From Faecalibacterium sp. I3-3-89 (GTDB lineage: Bacteria > Bacillota > Clostridia > Oscillospirales > Ruminococcaceae), in contig NZ_CP094468.1 in NCBI RefSeq assembly GCF_023347275.1, positions 1,984,001 to 2,048,000 on the forward strand: a stretch of 64,000 nucleotides of DNA, in the 5' to 3' direction. Shown piece by piece: positions 1-8,606 of the stretch. Every line of letters starts with the position of its first letter. Position 1 is the stretch's first letter. Both the position numbers and the translations under genes were made by a program. A model generated the notes under the pieces. That model saw only the letters and a program-made list of their open reading frames with translations, did not search any database and had not been told where the DNA came from.

Positions 1-562
1 TCTCCATCTCCACGCAGAGGCAGCCGCGCTCGTCCCGCAGCAGCTCCCAGTAAGTGGGCTTTGCGTCGGAGGGCTGACGATAGAAGACATCGGAGGAGTG
101 GATGTTGCCCTCGATGAGCTTGATGCCCTGCTTCTTGGCGGAGGCACGCAGCTTGTCGTTCAGCTCCTCGCTGGGGAAGGTGATGTCGTGGTCGTTGCCG
201 CTCTGGACGCGGGCATAGTTGGACTCGCTGACCGCACCGGTGGCCAGCACGGTATCGAACAGCTTGGCGCTGTCGGTGTAGCTGCCGGCGGAGCCGATGC
301 GGATGATGTTGTCCACATCGTAGAACTTGAACAGCTCATAGGAGTAGATGCCGATGGAGGGCATTCCCATGCCGCTGCCCATCACACTGATGGGACGGCC
401 CTCGTAGGTACCGGTGAAGCCCAGCATCCCTCGCACGCCCGTCACCTGACGGACATCCTTCAGGAAGGTGTCTGCAATGAATTTTGCGCGCAGGGGGTCG
501 CCCGGCATCAGGACAGTCTTTGCGAAATCGCCCTTTTCGGCGCTGATGTGAGGAGTAGCCAT
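1..562 (-). CDS. deoD: Purine nucleoside phosphorylase DeoD, partial (3' part beyond window edge)
   Basis: The minus-strand frame begins MATPHISAEKGDFAKT and runs off the left edge without a stop after about 187 codons. PNP-family signatures are visible: the phosphate-binding VLMPGDPLRA near residue 18, GSGMGMPSIGIYSYEL in the middle, RIGSAGS, and VEMEx at the very edge, where the family binds the nucleoside ribose. Trimeric/hexameric PNPs of this type phosphorolyse purine (deoxy)nucleosides to free base and ribose-1-phosphate. The start at 562 follows a good AAGGAG. It stands just upstream of a wall-hydrolase gene on the same strand. The phosphopentomutase gene deoB, a functional partner, is about 9 kb away. 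Confidence 0.93.
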   Translation of the reverse strand, partial: MATPHISAEKGDFAKTVLMPGDPLRAKFIADTFLKDVRQVTGVRGMLGFTGTYEGRPISVMGSGMGMPSIGIYSYELFKFYDVDNIIRIGSAGSYTDSAKLFDTVLATGAVSESNYARVQSGNDHDITFPSEELNDKLRASAKKQGIKLIEGNIHSSDVFYRQPSDAKPTYWELLRDERGCLCVEME

Positions 563-586
563 AATAAATTTCTCCTTTTTATAGAA

Positions 587-2476
587 TTATTTTCTCCCCG
601 GGAACACGTTCTGCGGGGGAATGTACGAACCATTGAGACGGATCTCAAAGTGGCAGTGGTTGCCGGTGGAACGGCCCGTGCTGCCCACATAGCCGATGAG
701 CTGGCCCTGCTTGACGGTCTGGCCTGCGCTGACGGTCAGGGACAGGCAGTGTGCATACACGCTGCTGTAGCCGCCGCCGTGGTTGATGATGACCGAGTAG
801 CCATAGCCCGTGCCCGCACCGGCCTTGTTGTAACCCGCCTTGGTGATGGTGCCGCCTGCGGAGGCGTAGATGGGCGTACCCGCCGGGGCACAGATGTCCA
901 CGCCCCGGTGGCGTCCGCCATACCAGCGCGAGCAGTAGCGGTAATTCGGCACAGGCCAGATGAACTGGCCGCTGCCGGTGATGAATTTGGTGCTGGACTT
1001 CACCTTCTTGGTGCCCTGCACCACCTTTTTATTCACCGGCTCCTTGATGACCTCGGTGGAGAGGATGGTCTGCTCCACGAGGACATTGTTTGTATCGTAG
1101 ACGTTCTGGAAGGTCACGCGGCGCAGGCCGTTCTGGCCTTCCTGCAGCACCTTGGTGGTGCCCTTCGTATATTCGTTGGATTTGGTCGTTTCGATGGCGA
1201 AGGCGACCTCCTCCTCCCGGGTCTCGATGCAGGTGATCCGCACCTCGAGGGCCGCTTCTTCCTTGGTGACGATCAGCTCATCGCCCTCACGGATGCTGGA
1301 TTTTTCGTTCAGCGGCTCGCCCTTGAAGTTCGTATTGAGCGCACACAGCTCCCGGAAGGTCAGGTCATTCTTATGGGCAATGTCCCAGAGCGTGTCACCG
1401 GTCTTGACCGTGTACACCTTCTGGGCCTGCTTGACGCCGGAAAGCTCCTTCTCGACGTCCGCATAATCCTGTAGGCTGTCCTTGAAGTAAAGGCCGTCCT
1501 CCAGTGTGACCTGCTTGTTGAATCCCACGCTCACGTTGGGGTCATCGGGGACTTCGTAGGGTTCCAGACGGCTGGTGAAGTACGCGCGCAGTGCATCACC
1601 GTCGTTGCATACCGCTGTCAGCTCACCGTCCAGATACAGGGCCGTGCCCTCGCCGATCTGGTCGCCTGCGCTCTGGATGATGGCGTCGGCCATCTCGTTC
1701 TCATCCAGCATATGATGGGCGACGGCAATGGTATAGCTCGGCTCGATGGTCAGCTCCGTCTTATCGGAGCCTGCGTAGCTGATACGCTCCATCACGTCCT
1801 CGCGGGCTGTGTCGAAGACATCCTCGTTGGCCACATAGCCCACGGTCTCGCCGTTGACCTGCACAGCCAGCGCGTAGGGCTGGTTGATGACATATTCAAA
1901 CACCATGCTGCCCAGTGCCAGCGCACAGACCGGCAGGATGTACATCGCCATCCGGGGCAGCAGCCGGAGGTTACGGCGGACGCCGCTGGCGAGATAGTGG
2001 GCGCTGGCCTTCAGTGCCGCGCCAAGGCCTTTTTCCCGGTGGATGTGGTGGGCGTGGATGAGAAGGGCCACTATGCCCTTCACCAGCAGCACAAAGGGGC
2101 CGAACAGATCCTTGACGACCTGTGCCGCACCCGGGAAAGCCGTCTCGGTCAGGTCTTTTGCAAAGCGGCAGATGCCCCGGACGCCCAAGAGGGCCAAGTG
2201 CTTGACGCCTCGCCCGGCCCGCACTGCAGCATACTCTGCACCAAAGCCCAGTGCATAGAGCACTGCGCCGATGCGTGCCGCCAGCGGCGAAGCCCCCAGC
2301 TTCTTGGCTGCGCTGTCCAGCCGATGGCGGCGGAGGCGGAAGCGCCGGTGGCGGCGCAGCAGACGGACGCACTGGAACTGCGCCCACCGTGAGCGCAGCC
2401 TTGCGCGGAAGCTGCTGTGCTGCGGCGCAGCGGCCGGCACGTCCTGCCGCGTTTCAGTTGTTTTATCTTCCAGCAA
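587..2476 (-). CDS. Membrane-anchored LysM-G5-M23 peptidoglycan endopeptidase
   Basis: A 629-residue protein. The N-terminal ~80 residues are very Arg-rich, and a membrane helix lies near residues 185-205 (MAMYILPVCALALGSMVF). Then come a LysM domain (about 365-415, VKTGDTLWDIA), a G5-type domain (about 415-490) and a C-terminal M23 peptidase (about 520-629). Its zinc ligands are visible: HRGVD, YAHC and HCHFEIR. M23 enzymes cleave peptide cross-bridges of peptidoglycan, so it probably acts at the outer membrane face, tethered by the helix. The start is a TTG after an AAGGAG-type site; no better upstream ATG is present. Long basic N-termini are unusual for the family. The architecture resembles envelope hydrolases of Clostridia; a sporulation role is possible but not shown. 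Confidence 0.88.
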   Translation of the reverse strand: MLEDKTTETRQDVPAAAPQHSSFRARLRSRWAQFQCVRLLRRHRRFRLRRHRLDSAAKKLGASPLAARIGAVLYALGFGAEYAAVRAGRGVKHLALLGVRGICRFAKDLTETAFPGAAQVVKDLFGPFVLLVKGIVALLIHAHHIHREKGLGAALKASAHYLASGVRRNLRLLPRMAMYILPVCALALGSMVFEYVINQPYALAVQVNGETVGYVANEDVFDTAREDVMERISYAGSDKTELTIEPSYTIAVAHHMLDENEMADAIIQSAGDQIGEGTALYLDGELTAVCNDGDALRAYFTSRLEPYEVPDDPNVSVGFNKQVTLEDGLYFKDSLQDYADVEKELSGVKQAQKVYTVKTGDTLWDIAHKNDLTFRELCALNTNFKGEPLNEKSSIREGDELIVTKEEAALEVRITCIETREEEVAFAIETTKSNEYTKGTTKVLQEGQNGLRRVTFQNVYDTNNVLVEQTILSTEVIKEPVNKKVVQGTKKVKSSTKFITGSGQFIWPVPNYRYCSRWYGGRHRGVDICAPAGTPIYASAGGTITKAGYNKAGAGTGYGYSVIINHGGGYSSVYAHCLSLTVSAGQTVKQGQLIGYVGSTGRSTGNHCHFEIRLNGSYIPPQNVFPGRK

Positions 2477-2576
2477 AAAGGATGCTCCTTCCTGTATCTT
2501 CAGGAGATTCTGATTTATCTCTCACATCGACATGCTGCCGCATAAGTGCAGCTTTTTTTACAAGAACACTCTATTT

Positions 2577-2604
2577 ATTATACACCCTGCCCGCGCCGAA
2601 ACAA
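2577..2604 (-). promoter_or_regulatory. Promoter for the M23 peptidase gene
   Basis: On the minus strand TTGTTT (2599-2604) and TATAAT (2577-2582) are separated by 16 bp, about 100 bp before the TTG start. Confidence 0.6.
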
Positions 2605-2660
2605 GCATTGACACAAAATTTGGGCCAAGCTTTCACCTACTTTTCACGAAATTCACAAAT

Positions 2661-3572
2661 TCAGCAAAAGAATTGCGCCATATCGGCGGGCAGCGGGCTT
2701 TCCACCGTCACCGTGCGCAGGGTCGTCTCGTCCACCGGCGCTTCGATGCAGATGCCGTCTTCCAGCGTCTCACAGCGCGGCACTCGGAACGTCTGGCGGG
2801 CGCAGTGGAGGGCCTGCCGTCCGATGCGTGCCCTGCTCCCGCCGTAGAGGTCATCCCCGGCCAGCGGGTGGCCGATGGAAGCAAAATGCACCCGGATCTG
2901 ATGGGTGCGGCCCGTCACCGGCACGCAGGCCGCGAGGCTGAGGCCGTTTTCTGCCTTTAAAATAGTATACTCCGTCCGGCTGGGCTTGCCGTCGGGCGTG
3001 ACGCAGCGACCGATGATGCTCCCGCCCTGCCGCCCGATGGGCGCGTCGATGACGCCCTGGCCAAGGGGAAGCTCCCCCTCCACGACGGCGTAGTAGAGCT
3101 TTTCCACCCGTCCGGCCAGCAGCGGGGCGGCGTAGCCGTTCTGCGCCGCCAGCACGAGGCCGCTGGTATCCTTGTCGATCCGGTTCACCGGGCGGAAGAC
3201 CGGGCTGTTCCCCCGCTGAGCCGCCCATGCCGCATAGCCGTTCGCCAGCGTGCCCAGCGGGTAGTTCAGGGTGGGGTGCACAGCGAGGCGGGGCGGTTTT
3301 TCCAGCACGAGGGCAAAGGCGTCCTCATAGACGACGTTCACCGGGATGCCGCTCTGCGGCGCGACGCCCTCCCCCTCTGGCGGCAGCTCGAAGGAGATGA
3401 CCTGCCCGGCCTCGACCCGGCGGTTGGCCAGAATGGGCACGCCGTCGGCAAAAAAGCCGCTGCCCCGGAACTTCACGGCCCGGGAAAGGTCGGCAGAGAC
3501 GCTGCACCGGCGCAGAAAGCTGCGCAGCAGCGCCCCATCCGCCTCGGGCGGGACCTTGAAATAGAGCTTCAT
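2661..3572 (-). CDS. RluA-family 23S/tRNA pseudouridine synthase
   Basis: A 303-residue RNA pseudouridine synthase. An N-terminal S4-like segment (residues ~1-75) precedes the catalytic domain, whose signature NRIDKDTSGLVLAA carries the catalytic Asp, followed by KLYYAVVEG and the GRTHQIRVH motif near the C-terminus. RluA/RluD-type enzymes isomerise specific uridines in 23S rRNA or tRNA. The start at 3572 is chosen because GGAGGTGGGAAG directly precedes this ATG; a longer reading to 3731 would overlap the RNase P RNA and its promoter. A second, distinct RluA paralogue is at 60391-61341. The target uridine cannot be assigned from sequence. Confidence 0.9.
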   Translation of the reverse strand: MKLYFKVPPEADGALLRSFLRRCSVSADLSRAVKFRGSGFFADGVPILANRRVEAGQVISFELPPEGEGVAPQSGIPVNVVYEDAFALVLEKPPRLAVHPTLNYPLGTLANGYAAWAAQRGNSPVFRPVNRIDKDTSGLVLAAQNGYAAPLLAGRVEKLYYAVVEGELPLGQGVIDAPIGRQGGSIIGRCVTPDGKPSRTEYTILKAENGLSLAACVPVTGRTHQIRVHFASIGHPLAGDDLYGGSRARIGRQALHCARQTFRVPRCETLEDGICIEAPVDETTLRTVTVESPLPADMAQFFC

Positions 3573-3629
3573 CTTCCCACCTCCAGCGCGGGCAATATAT
3601 AGGATAAGTATATCAAAATTCTCTTTCTC

Positions 3630-3658
3630 TTGCAAATCTTGTTTTTTTATGGTATGAT
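3630..3658 (+). promoter_or_regulatory. Promoter for RNase P RNA
   Basis: TTGCAA (3630-3635) and TATGAT (3653-3658) with a 17 bp spacer end a few bases before the RNase P RNA. Confidence 0.7.
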
Positions 3659-3663
3659 TGGGA

Positions 3664-4013
3664 GCGGAAAACGAGTGGAACATACGGCGGCGGGGCGGCT
3701 TTGACCGCTCTGAGGAAAGTCCGGGCCTCACAGAGCACGGTAACTGCTAACGGCAGCCGAGGGTGACCTCAGGGAAAGTGCAACAGAAAGGAAACCGCCG
3801 CAGCAATGCGGTAAGGATGAAAGGGCGAGGTAAGAGCTCACCAGCGCATGGGTGACTATGCGGCTTTGTAAACCCTACCGGAAGCAACGCCTATATGGGA
3901 CGTACAGCGCTGCTCGCGTGTCCCGAAGGCGGCACGAACCTGTCAGCAATGGCAGGTCTAGACAGATCGTCGTTTAATACAGAACCCGGCTTACGGTCTA
4001 TCTCGTTTTCCAT
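3664..4013 (+). ncRNA. rnpB: RNase P RNA, bacterial type A
   Basis: This is the catalytic RNA of RNase P, which trims tRNA 5' leaders. Conserved blocks are readable in order: GAGGAAAGTCCGGGC near the 5' end, AAGGGCGAGGTAAGAGCTC in the middle, GTAAACCC, and the 3' ACAGAACCCGGCTTA. The ends were set by helix P1: GGAAAACGAG (3666-3675) is exactly complementary to CTCGTTTTCC (4002-4011). Ends are good to a few bases. Confidence 0.95.
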
Positions 4014-4026
4014 CTTTTGAGCTTTG

Positions 4027-4062
4027 AACGCGCTGTCTGCGGTGTGCAGGCGGCGTTTTTTT
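4027..4062 (+). terminator. Terminator after rnpB
   Basis: An imperfect GC-rich stem (AACGCGCTGTCTGC with GCAGGCGGCGTT) is followed by a run of seven T. Confidence 0.7.
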
Positions 4063-4180
4063 CTTTCTTTCCCCATACTGTCACTTTTCGTTTGAGCCGT
4101 TTTGTGGTATACTGAGCAAAACCCCGCCGAGCATCGCTCTGCCGGGGCACAATGAAACAGACAGGATGTGAAATCCTCCG

Positions 4181-6106
4181 ATGAATGATGGTTTTTTGAA
4201 AGCAGCTGCCCTCTCGCCCTCTCTGCGGGTGGCCGACTGCGCTTATAACACTTCCCAGATCTTATCCCAGCTGAAGGATGCCGCCGCCCGGGGCGTCAGA
4301 CTGGCAGTTTTTCCCGAATTCTGCCTCACCGGCTACACCTGCGGCGACCTGTTCTTACAGCGCACGTTGCAGCAGGGCGCACTGGATGGCTTGCAGACCC
4401 TGTTGGACGCCAGCCGGGAGCTGGACGTCGTGGCCCTCGTGGGCCTGCCGCTGCTGGTGCGGGGCAAGCTGTACAACTGCGCCGCCGTCCTCTGCAGCGG
4501 GCGTCTGCTGGGCCTCGTGCCCAAGACCTACCTCCCCAACTACGGCGAGTTCTACGAAAAGCGCCAGTTCACCCCGGGCAGCACCGAGGTGGAGACCGTG
4601 ACAGTCTGCGGGCAGGAGGTTCCCTTCGGCACCTCGCTGCTCTTCCGCTGCCGCCAGATGCCCAGCTTCGTGCTGGGTGTGGAGATCTGCGAAGACCTCT
4701 GGAGCGCCCTGCCTCCCTCCACCTTCCATGCGCTGGCCGGTGCTACGGTCATCGCCAATCTGTCGGCCAGCGACGAGACCGTCGGTAAGGCCGAGTACCG
4801 CCGGACGCTGGTGTCCAACCAGTCCGCCCGTCTCCTCTGCGGCTACCTGTACGCCTCGGCGGGCCACGGTGAGAGCACGCAGGATATGGTCTTTGCCGGT
4901 CACGACCTCATCGCCGAAAATGGCACGCTCCTCGCTGAGACTTCGCCGTTTGAGGGCGGCTGGGCCGAGACCGAGCTGGACTGCCAGCGGATGGAGTCGG
5001 AGCGGGTGCGCAACACCAGCTTCGAACCCAGCACCGAGGGCTATCTGACCGTCGATTTCGACCTCACCCTCACCGAAACGCCCCTCTCCCGCTGGGTGGA
5101 CCCCACCCCCTTCATTCCCCACGACGAGCGCCGCCGGGCCGAGCGCTGCGAACTGATCCTGAAGATGCAGGCCGACGGCCTCGCCAAGCGTCTTGAGCAC
5201 GCCCACGCCAAAACAGCCGTCATCGGCATCTCAGGCGGTCTGGACAGCTGCCTTGCGCTGCTGGTAGCCGTCCGCGCCATGAAGCAGCTGGGCCGTCCCA
5301 CCAGCGACGTGCTGGCTGTCACCATGCCCTGCTTCGGCACCACCCGCCGCACCCGCAGCAATGCGGAAATTTTGTGCGACGAGCTGGCCGTCAGCTTCAC
5401 CGAGATCGACATCGCCAACACCGTCCACAGCCACTTCAAGGACATCGGGCAGGACGAGCAGGTGCTGGACGTCACCTTCGAGAACGGACAGGCCCGCGTG
5501 CGCACCCTCGAGCTGATGGACACGGCCAACCGCACCGGAGGCCTCGTCGTCGGCACCGGCGACCTCTCCGAGCTGGCGCTGGGCTGGGCCACCTACAACG
5601 GCGACCACATGAGCATGTATGGCGTCAACGCCGGTGTCCCCAAGACGCTGGTGCGCCACCTCGTCCGGTACGAGGCCGACATCGCCGCCTCCGCCGAGCT
5701 GCGCCGGGTGCTGCTGGACATCCTCGACACCCCCGTCTCCCCTGAGCTTCTGCCCGCCAAGGACGGCGAGATCGCCCAGAAGACGGAAGACCTCGTCGGC
5801 CCCTACGAGCTGCACGACTTCTATCTCTACTACGTCCTCCGCTTCGGCTTCGGCCCGGCGAAGATCTTCCGGCTGGCCAAGGCGGCCTTCGCAGGCCGGG
5901 CCGAGTACCCGGACGAGGTGCTCTACCGTTGGCTGCGCAACTTCTACTGGCGGTTCTTTGCCCAGCAGTTCAAGCGCAGCTGCCTGCCCGACGGCCCCAA
6001 GGTGGGCAGCGTCACCCTCTCGCCCCGCGGCGATTGGCGGATGCCCAGCGACGCCGCCGCCGCCCTCTGGCTGGCCGAGCTGGAGCAGATCCCCCTCAAA
6101 GGATGA
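4181..6106 (+). CDS. nadE: Glutamine-dependent NAD+ synthetase
   Basis: A 641-residue fusion with the usual length of glutamine-dependent NadE. The N-terminal nitrilase-type amidase (about 1-290) shows the Glu-Lys-Cys triad in FPEFCLTGY, VPKTYLPNYGEF and VEICEDLW (Cys about 170). The C-terminal synthetase (about 320-600) has the P-loop IGISGGLDSC near 350. It takes ammonia from glutamine and amidates nicotinic acid adenine dinucleotide to NAD+, the last step of NAD biosynthesis. It is followed after 6 bp by a NusG-II protein and then the LCP gene, so the three may be cotranscribed. The ribosome site before the ATG is weak (AGGATG). An inverted CCCCG/CGGGG sequence sits at 4121-4147 in the leader. 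Confidence 0.96.
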   Translation: MNDGFLKAAALSPSLRVADCAYNTSQILSQLKDAAARGVRLAVFPEFCLTGYTCGDLFLQRTLQQGALDGLQTLLDASRELDVVALVGLPLLVRGKLYNCAAVLCSGRLLGLVPKTYLPNYGEFYEKRQFTPGSTEVETVTVCGQEVPFGTSLLFRCRQMPSFVLGVEICEDLWSALPPSTFHALAGATVIANLSASDETVGKAEYRRTLVSNQSARLLCGYLYASAGHGESTQDMVFAGHDLIAENGTLLAETSPFEGGWAETELDCQRMESERVRNTSFEPSTEGYLTVDFDLTLTETPLSRWVDPTPFIPHDERRRAERCELILKMQADGLAKRLEHAHAKTAVIGISGGLDSCLALLVAVRAMKQLGRPTSDVLAVTMPCFGTTRRTRSNAEILCDELAVSFTEIDIANTVHSHFKDIGQDEQVLDVTFENGQARVRTLELMDTANRTGGLVVGTGDLSELALGWATYNGDHMSMYGVNAGVPKTLVRHLVRYEADIAASAELRRVLLDILDTPVSPELLPAKDGEIAQKTEDLVGPYELHDFYLYYVLRFGFGPAKIFRLAKAAFAGRAEYPDEVLYRWLRNFYWRFFAQQFKRSCLPDGPKVGSVTLSPRGDWRMPSDAAAALWLAELEQIPLKG

Positions 6107-6112
6107 TCTTCT

Positions 6113-6469
6113 ATGAAACGACACAAAAAACTGCTGCTAAATCTGGTCTTTGCCGCCGTCATTCTGGCCGCAGCCGCCGCGCTGCTGCTGGTGCGCAGGG
6201 CCGGTCAGACCGGTGCCCCACTCTGTGCCGAGCTGATCTATGGCGACGCCAACACCAAGCTGACCTTCCCCCTCGAAACGGACGCCGACTATGATGTGGA
6301 CACCGGCTATCTCACCGTCCATATCCGCATTCAGAACGGCGCGGCCCGCTTTGTGGACTCGCCCTGCCCGGACCATGTCTGCGAGTCCTTCGGCTGGCTG
6401 AGCGAAGAAGACCAGACGGCCACCTGCCTGCCCGCGCGGGCGGTGCTGACCATCCTCCCCACCACCTGA
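6113..6469 (+). CDS. NusG domain II-containing exported protein
   Basis: A 118-residue protein with an N-terminal signal anchor (residues about 7-27, LLLNLVFAAVILAAAAALLL) and a domain carrying SPCPDHVCESFGWL and TATCLPARAVLTI, the signature of the small 'NusG domain II' family widespread in Clostridia. Two conserved Cys pairs make a metal or disulfide role plausible. It is not a transcription factor NusG: there is no NGN or KOW domain. It lies between nadE (6 bp gap) and the LCP-family gene (30 bp gap), all on the same strand. In other Firmicutes this family is often beside electron-transport or flavin-transferase genes; here that is not seen and the function is unknown. Confidence 0.8.
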   Translation: MKRHKKLLLNLVFAAVILAAAAALLLVRRAGQTGAPLCAELIYGDANTKLTFPLETDADYDVDTGYLTVHIRIQNGAARFVDSPCPDHVCESFGWLSEEDQTATCLPARAVLTILPTT

Positions 6470-6499
6470 TGGCATACGCATCCAAAGGAGAGAACGCCT

Positions 6500-8263
6500 A
6501 TGTTTGACGAAAACGAGCATACCCATCCCCAGAACAACGACGAAGGCCCCCGGCATATCCATCGGGGCATCAAGCGCAGCGAGCCGGACGAGGTCGAGGT
6601 GGACAGCGCCGACTTCTTCTCCCCGGAGCCGCCCCGGCCCTCCCGGCCCGCATCTGCGCCGCAGCCGGAGGCCGGGCTTCCGCCTGAACCGCCGAAGTCT
6701 CCCGTCCCGCCCCATAAACAGTGGGAGCCGCTGCACCCCAGTGAGGCCGCTCCTTCTGCCGATAAGCTCCCGAAAGGAGGAATGGTCTTGCTGGGATTGC
6801 AGGCCGTCCTGAGCCTTGCCGCACTGGTGCAGCTCTGGCGCACCCAGATGCTGCCGGTGCTCTATCTCGTCATCATCACGGCGCTGCTGGTGCTGCTCTG
6901 GCTGCTGGTGCGCAAGTGCCTTGCTTCCCGCACCGGTGCGGTCGTAGCACGGGTTCTGTCCGTCATGCTTTGCGCCGCGCTGGCTGTGGGCTGCGTCTGG
7001 GCACAGCAGGGCCTCACGACCCTGAACAATGTCACCTCCGGTCTGCTCACCGGCGCAGAGGCCAACAAGATCACCAAAGAGCCTTTCGTGGTCTACCTCA
7101 GCGGCGTGGACAACCGCGGTGAGCTGACCGAAAATGCCCGCAGCGACGTGAACATCCTCGCGGTCGTCAACCCCGTCACCAAGCAGGCCGCCCTCATCAA
7201 CACCCCCCGCGACTACTACGTTGACCTCGCGGGCACGGAAAGCAAGGACAAGCTGACCCACGCCGGACTCTACGGCGTCGAGACCAGCATGGCGACGCTG
7301 GGCAACCTCTACGGTGTGGACGTGGGCCACTACATCCGCATCAACTTTGCGGGCTTCATCAGCATCATCGACGCCATCGGCGGCGTAGACGTCTACTCCG
7401 ATCAGGCCTTCACCTCCGTCGGCAGCCCCGGCTACTATGACCCCACCACCTTCGCCGAGGGCTGGAACCATCTGGATGGCAAGTCTGCTCTGGCCTTCGC
7501 CCGGGAGCGCCACGCCTTCAAGACCGGCGACATCCAGCGCGGCATCAACCAGATGAAGGTCATCGACGCGATGGCCAACAAGCTCAAGTCCCCCACCCTG
7601 CTGATGAGCTTCTCCAAGCTGATGGACGCCGCTGCCGACTGCTTCGTGACCAGCTTCTCGCAGGAGCAGATCTCCGCGCTGGTGCGGATGCAGCTGGGCG
7701 ACCTCGCCAGCTGGGACATCCAGAGTTACACCGTCACCGGCTCGGGCGCAAAAAGCTCCAAGTGCTACTCCGCCAAGGGCCAGAGCCTCTACGTCATGAA
7801 GCCGGATGAGAACTCGGTCAATGAGGCCAAAGCCCTCATCGCTGCGGTGCTGGGCGGCGAAGACAAGCTCACCAGCACCAGCCAGACCCACGAAAAGACC
7901 GAGGTCTACACCCCGACGGCCGACCCCAACGCCGCCGCGTCCGTCCCGGAGGAGTCTCCCGACAGCGTGATCGTGGAAGAGCCTGCCCCGAGCGACGTCC
8001 CCGCGGAGAGCGAGGCCGCTGACGGCCAGCCCGCCGAGGGCAGCACCTCCGGCGAGCCAAACGCCTCCACCGAAGTCCCCGCAGAGGGCAGCGAAGAGGC
8101 CCCGGCAGACTCCACCGAGTCGCCGTCCTTCAGTATGCCGACACAGGAGCAGGTCGAGCAGGCGGCTTCGTCCCTGCATCAGGCCGCTTCCACCGTGCTG
8201 GACGCCCTCTTCGGCTCCGGCACGGGCGGCGACGCCTCCAGCGCTTCGACCCCCGCCGCATGA
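6500..8263 (+). CDS. LytR-CpsA-Psr (LCP) family cell-wall glycopolymer ligase
   Basis: A 587-residue membrane protein. A Pro-rich cytoplasmic N-terminus (1-94) precedes two or three helices (about 95-170). The extracellular LCP domain (about 195-400) shows SGVDNRG, RSDVNILAVVNP, NTPRDYYVDL, INFAGFISIIDAIGGVDV and FARERHAFKTGDIQRGINQ, including the Asp/Arg residues that bind the pyrophosphate lipid. LCP enzymes transfer teichoic acid or capsule precursors from undecaprenyl-PP to peptidoglycan. The last ~125 residues are a low-complexity Ala/Ser/Glu/Pro tail. The start follows AAAGGAG. It is the last gene of the nadE group; seven bases after its stop the 8.3-9.5 kb insertion begins. Confidence 0.92.
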   Translation: MFDENEHTHPQNNDEGPRHIHRGIKRSEPDEVEVDSADFFSPEPPRPSRPASAPQPEAGLPPEPPKSPVPPHKQWEPLHPSEAAPSADKLPKGGMVLLGLQAVLSLAALVQLWRTQMLPVLYLVIITALLVLLWLLVRKCLASRTGAVVARVLSVMLCAALAVGCVWAQQGLTTLNNVTSGLLTGAEANKITKEPFVVYLSGVDNRGELTENARSDVNILAVVNPVTKQAALINTPRDYYVDLAGTESKDKLTHAGLYGVETSMATLGNLYGVDVGHYIRINFAGFISIIDAIGGVDVYSDQAFTSVGSPGYYDPTTFAEGWNHLDGKSALAFARERHAFKTGDIQRGINQMKVIDAMANKLKSPTLLMSFSKLMDAAADCFVTSFSQEQISALVRMQLGDLASWDIQSYTVTGSGAKSSKCYSAKGQSLYVMKPDENSVNEAKALIAAVLGGEDKLTSTSQTHEKTEVYTPTADPNAAASVPEESPDSVIVEEPAPSDVPAESEAADGQPAEGSTSGEPNASTEVPAEGSEEAPADSTESPSFSMPTQEQVEQAASSLHQAASTVLDALFGSGTGGDASSASTPAA

Positions 8264-8270
8264 ACAAAGG

Positions 8271-8314
8271 AATAAAAATGGCCCGCTGCGATAGACGGGT
8301 GTCCGTAAAACAGT
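8271..8314 (+). repeat. Left terminal inverted repeat
   Basis: Reads AATAAAAA-TGGC-y-CGCTGC-N7-GGGTGT-n-CGTAA-r-ACAGT inward. It matches the reverse complement of 9446-9489 at roughly 34 of 41 aligned positions, with one base missing in the run of A and one length difference in the variable middle. Confidence 0.75.
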
Positions 8315-8315
8315 T

Positions 8316-8350
8316 AATCCTCCGTATGGCTTAGACCATGCGGAGGATTT
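8316..8350. other. Hairpin just inside the left TIR
   Basis: AATCCTCCGTATGG pairs with CCATGCGGAGGATT around a 7-base loop and is followed by TTGTTT. It could terminate transcription from the LCP gene or be part of the element end. Confidence 0.5.
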
Positions 8351-8511
8351 GTTTATGTCTAATCTTCAAACTTGCTGGCGGCAAGTCCACAGGGGATAGC
8401 CGCTTTAGCAGCGCAAGGGGGTGTAGCCACCTTGACGGAAGGTCGTGACGAAACATTCTCGGTCAGGCAGTTTTCCTCTGCTGACCGGGAATGAAGCGAC
8501 CCAGGACGCAC

Positions 8512-8558
8512 TACTCTCGACAGAGAGTATAGAAGTGCGCCCTTTAGTTCCTAAAGGG
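8512..8558 (+). other. oriT: Origin of transfer, IncQ/pSK41 (MOBQ) type
   Basis: An inverted repeat TACTCTC-GACA-GAGAGTA (8512-8529) is followed three bases on by AAGTGCGCCCT (8533-8543). This is the conserved nick-region core of RSF1010/R1162 and pSK41-type origins, where the same order (inverted repeat, then AAGTGCGCCCT) is known. A second hairpin CCCTTTAG-TTC-CTAAAGGG (8540-8558) overlaps the nick core. MobA/MobL relaxases nick such sites. No relaxase gene lies in the window. Confidence 0.75.
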
Positions 8559-8606
8559 ATTTTATCAGTTCGCCAAACAGGTGTTTGGTTGTGCGGAATA
8601 GAATGC

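Noticed and set aside
3573..3731. N-terminal extension of the first RluA gene
   Set aside because: It would translate through the RNase P RNA promoter and 5' end; the ATG at 3572 has a strong ribosome site.
6113..6469. Transcription factor NusG
   Set aside because: Only the NusG-II-like exported domain is present, with a signal anchor; no NGN/KOW domains.
6137..8179. 680-codon open frame opposite the LCP and NusG-II genes
   Set aside because: It is antisense to two genes with clear domains; its Gly/Ala/Val/His-rich composition is the usual shadow of GC-rich third positions.
8316..8350. CRISPR repeat or att site
   Set aside because: Only one copy of the hairpin; no repeat-spacer pattern exists in the window.
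8371..8418. Tiny ORF MSNLQTCWRQVHRG before the oriT
   Set aside because: Only 14 codons and no clear ribosome site; probably chance, although a leader peptide cannot be excluded.
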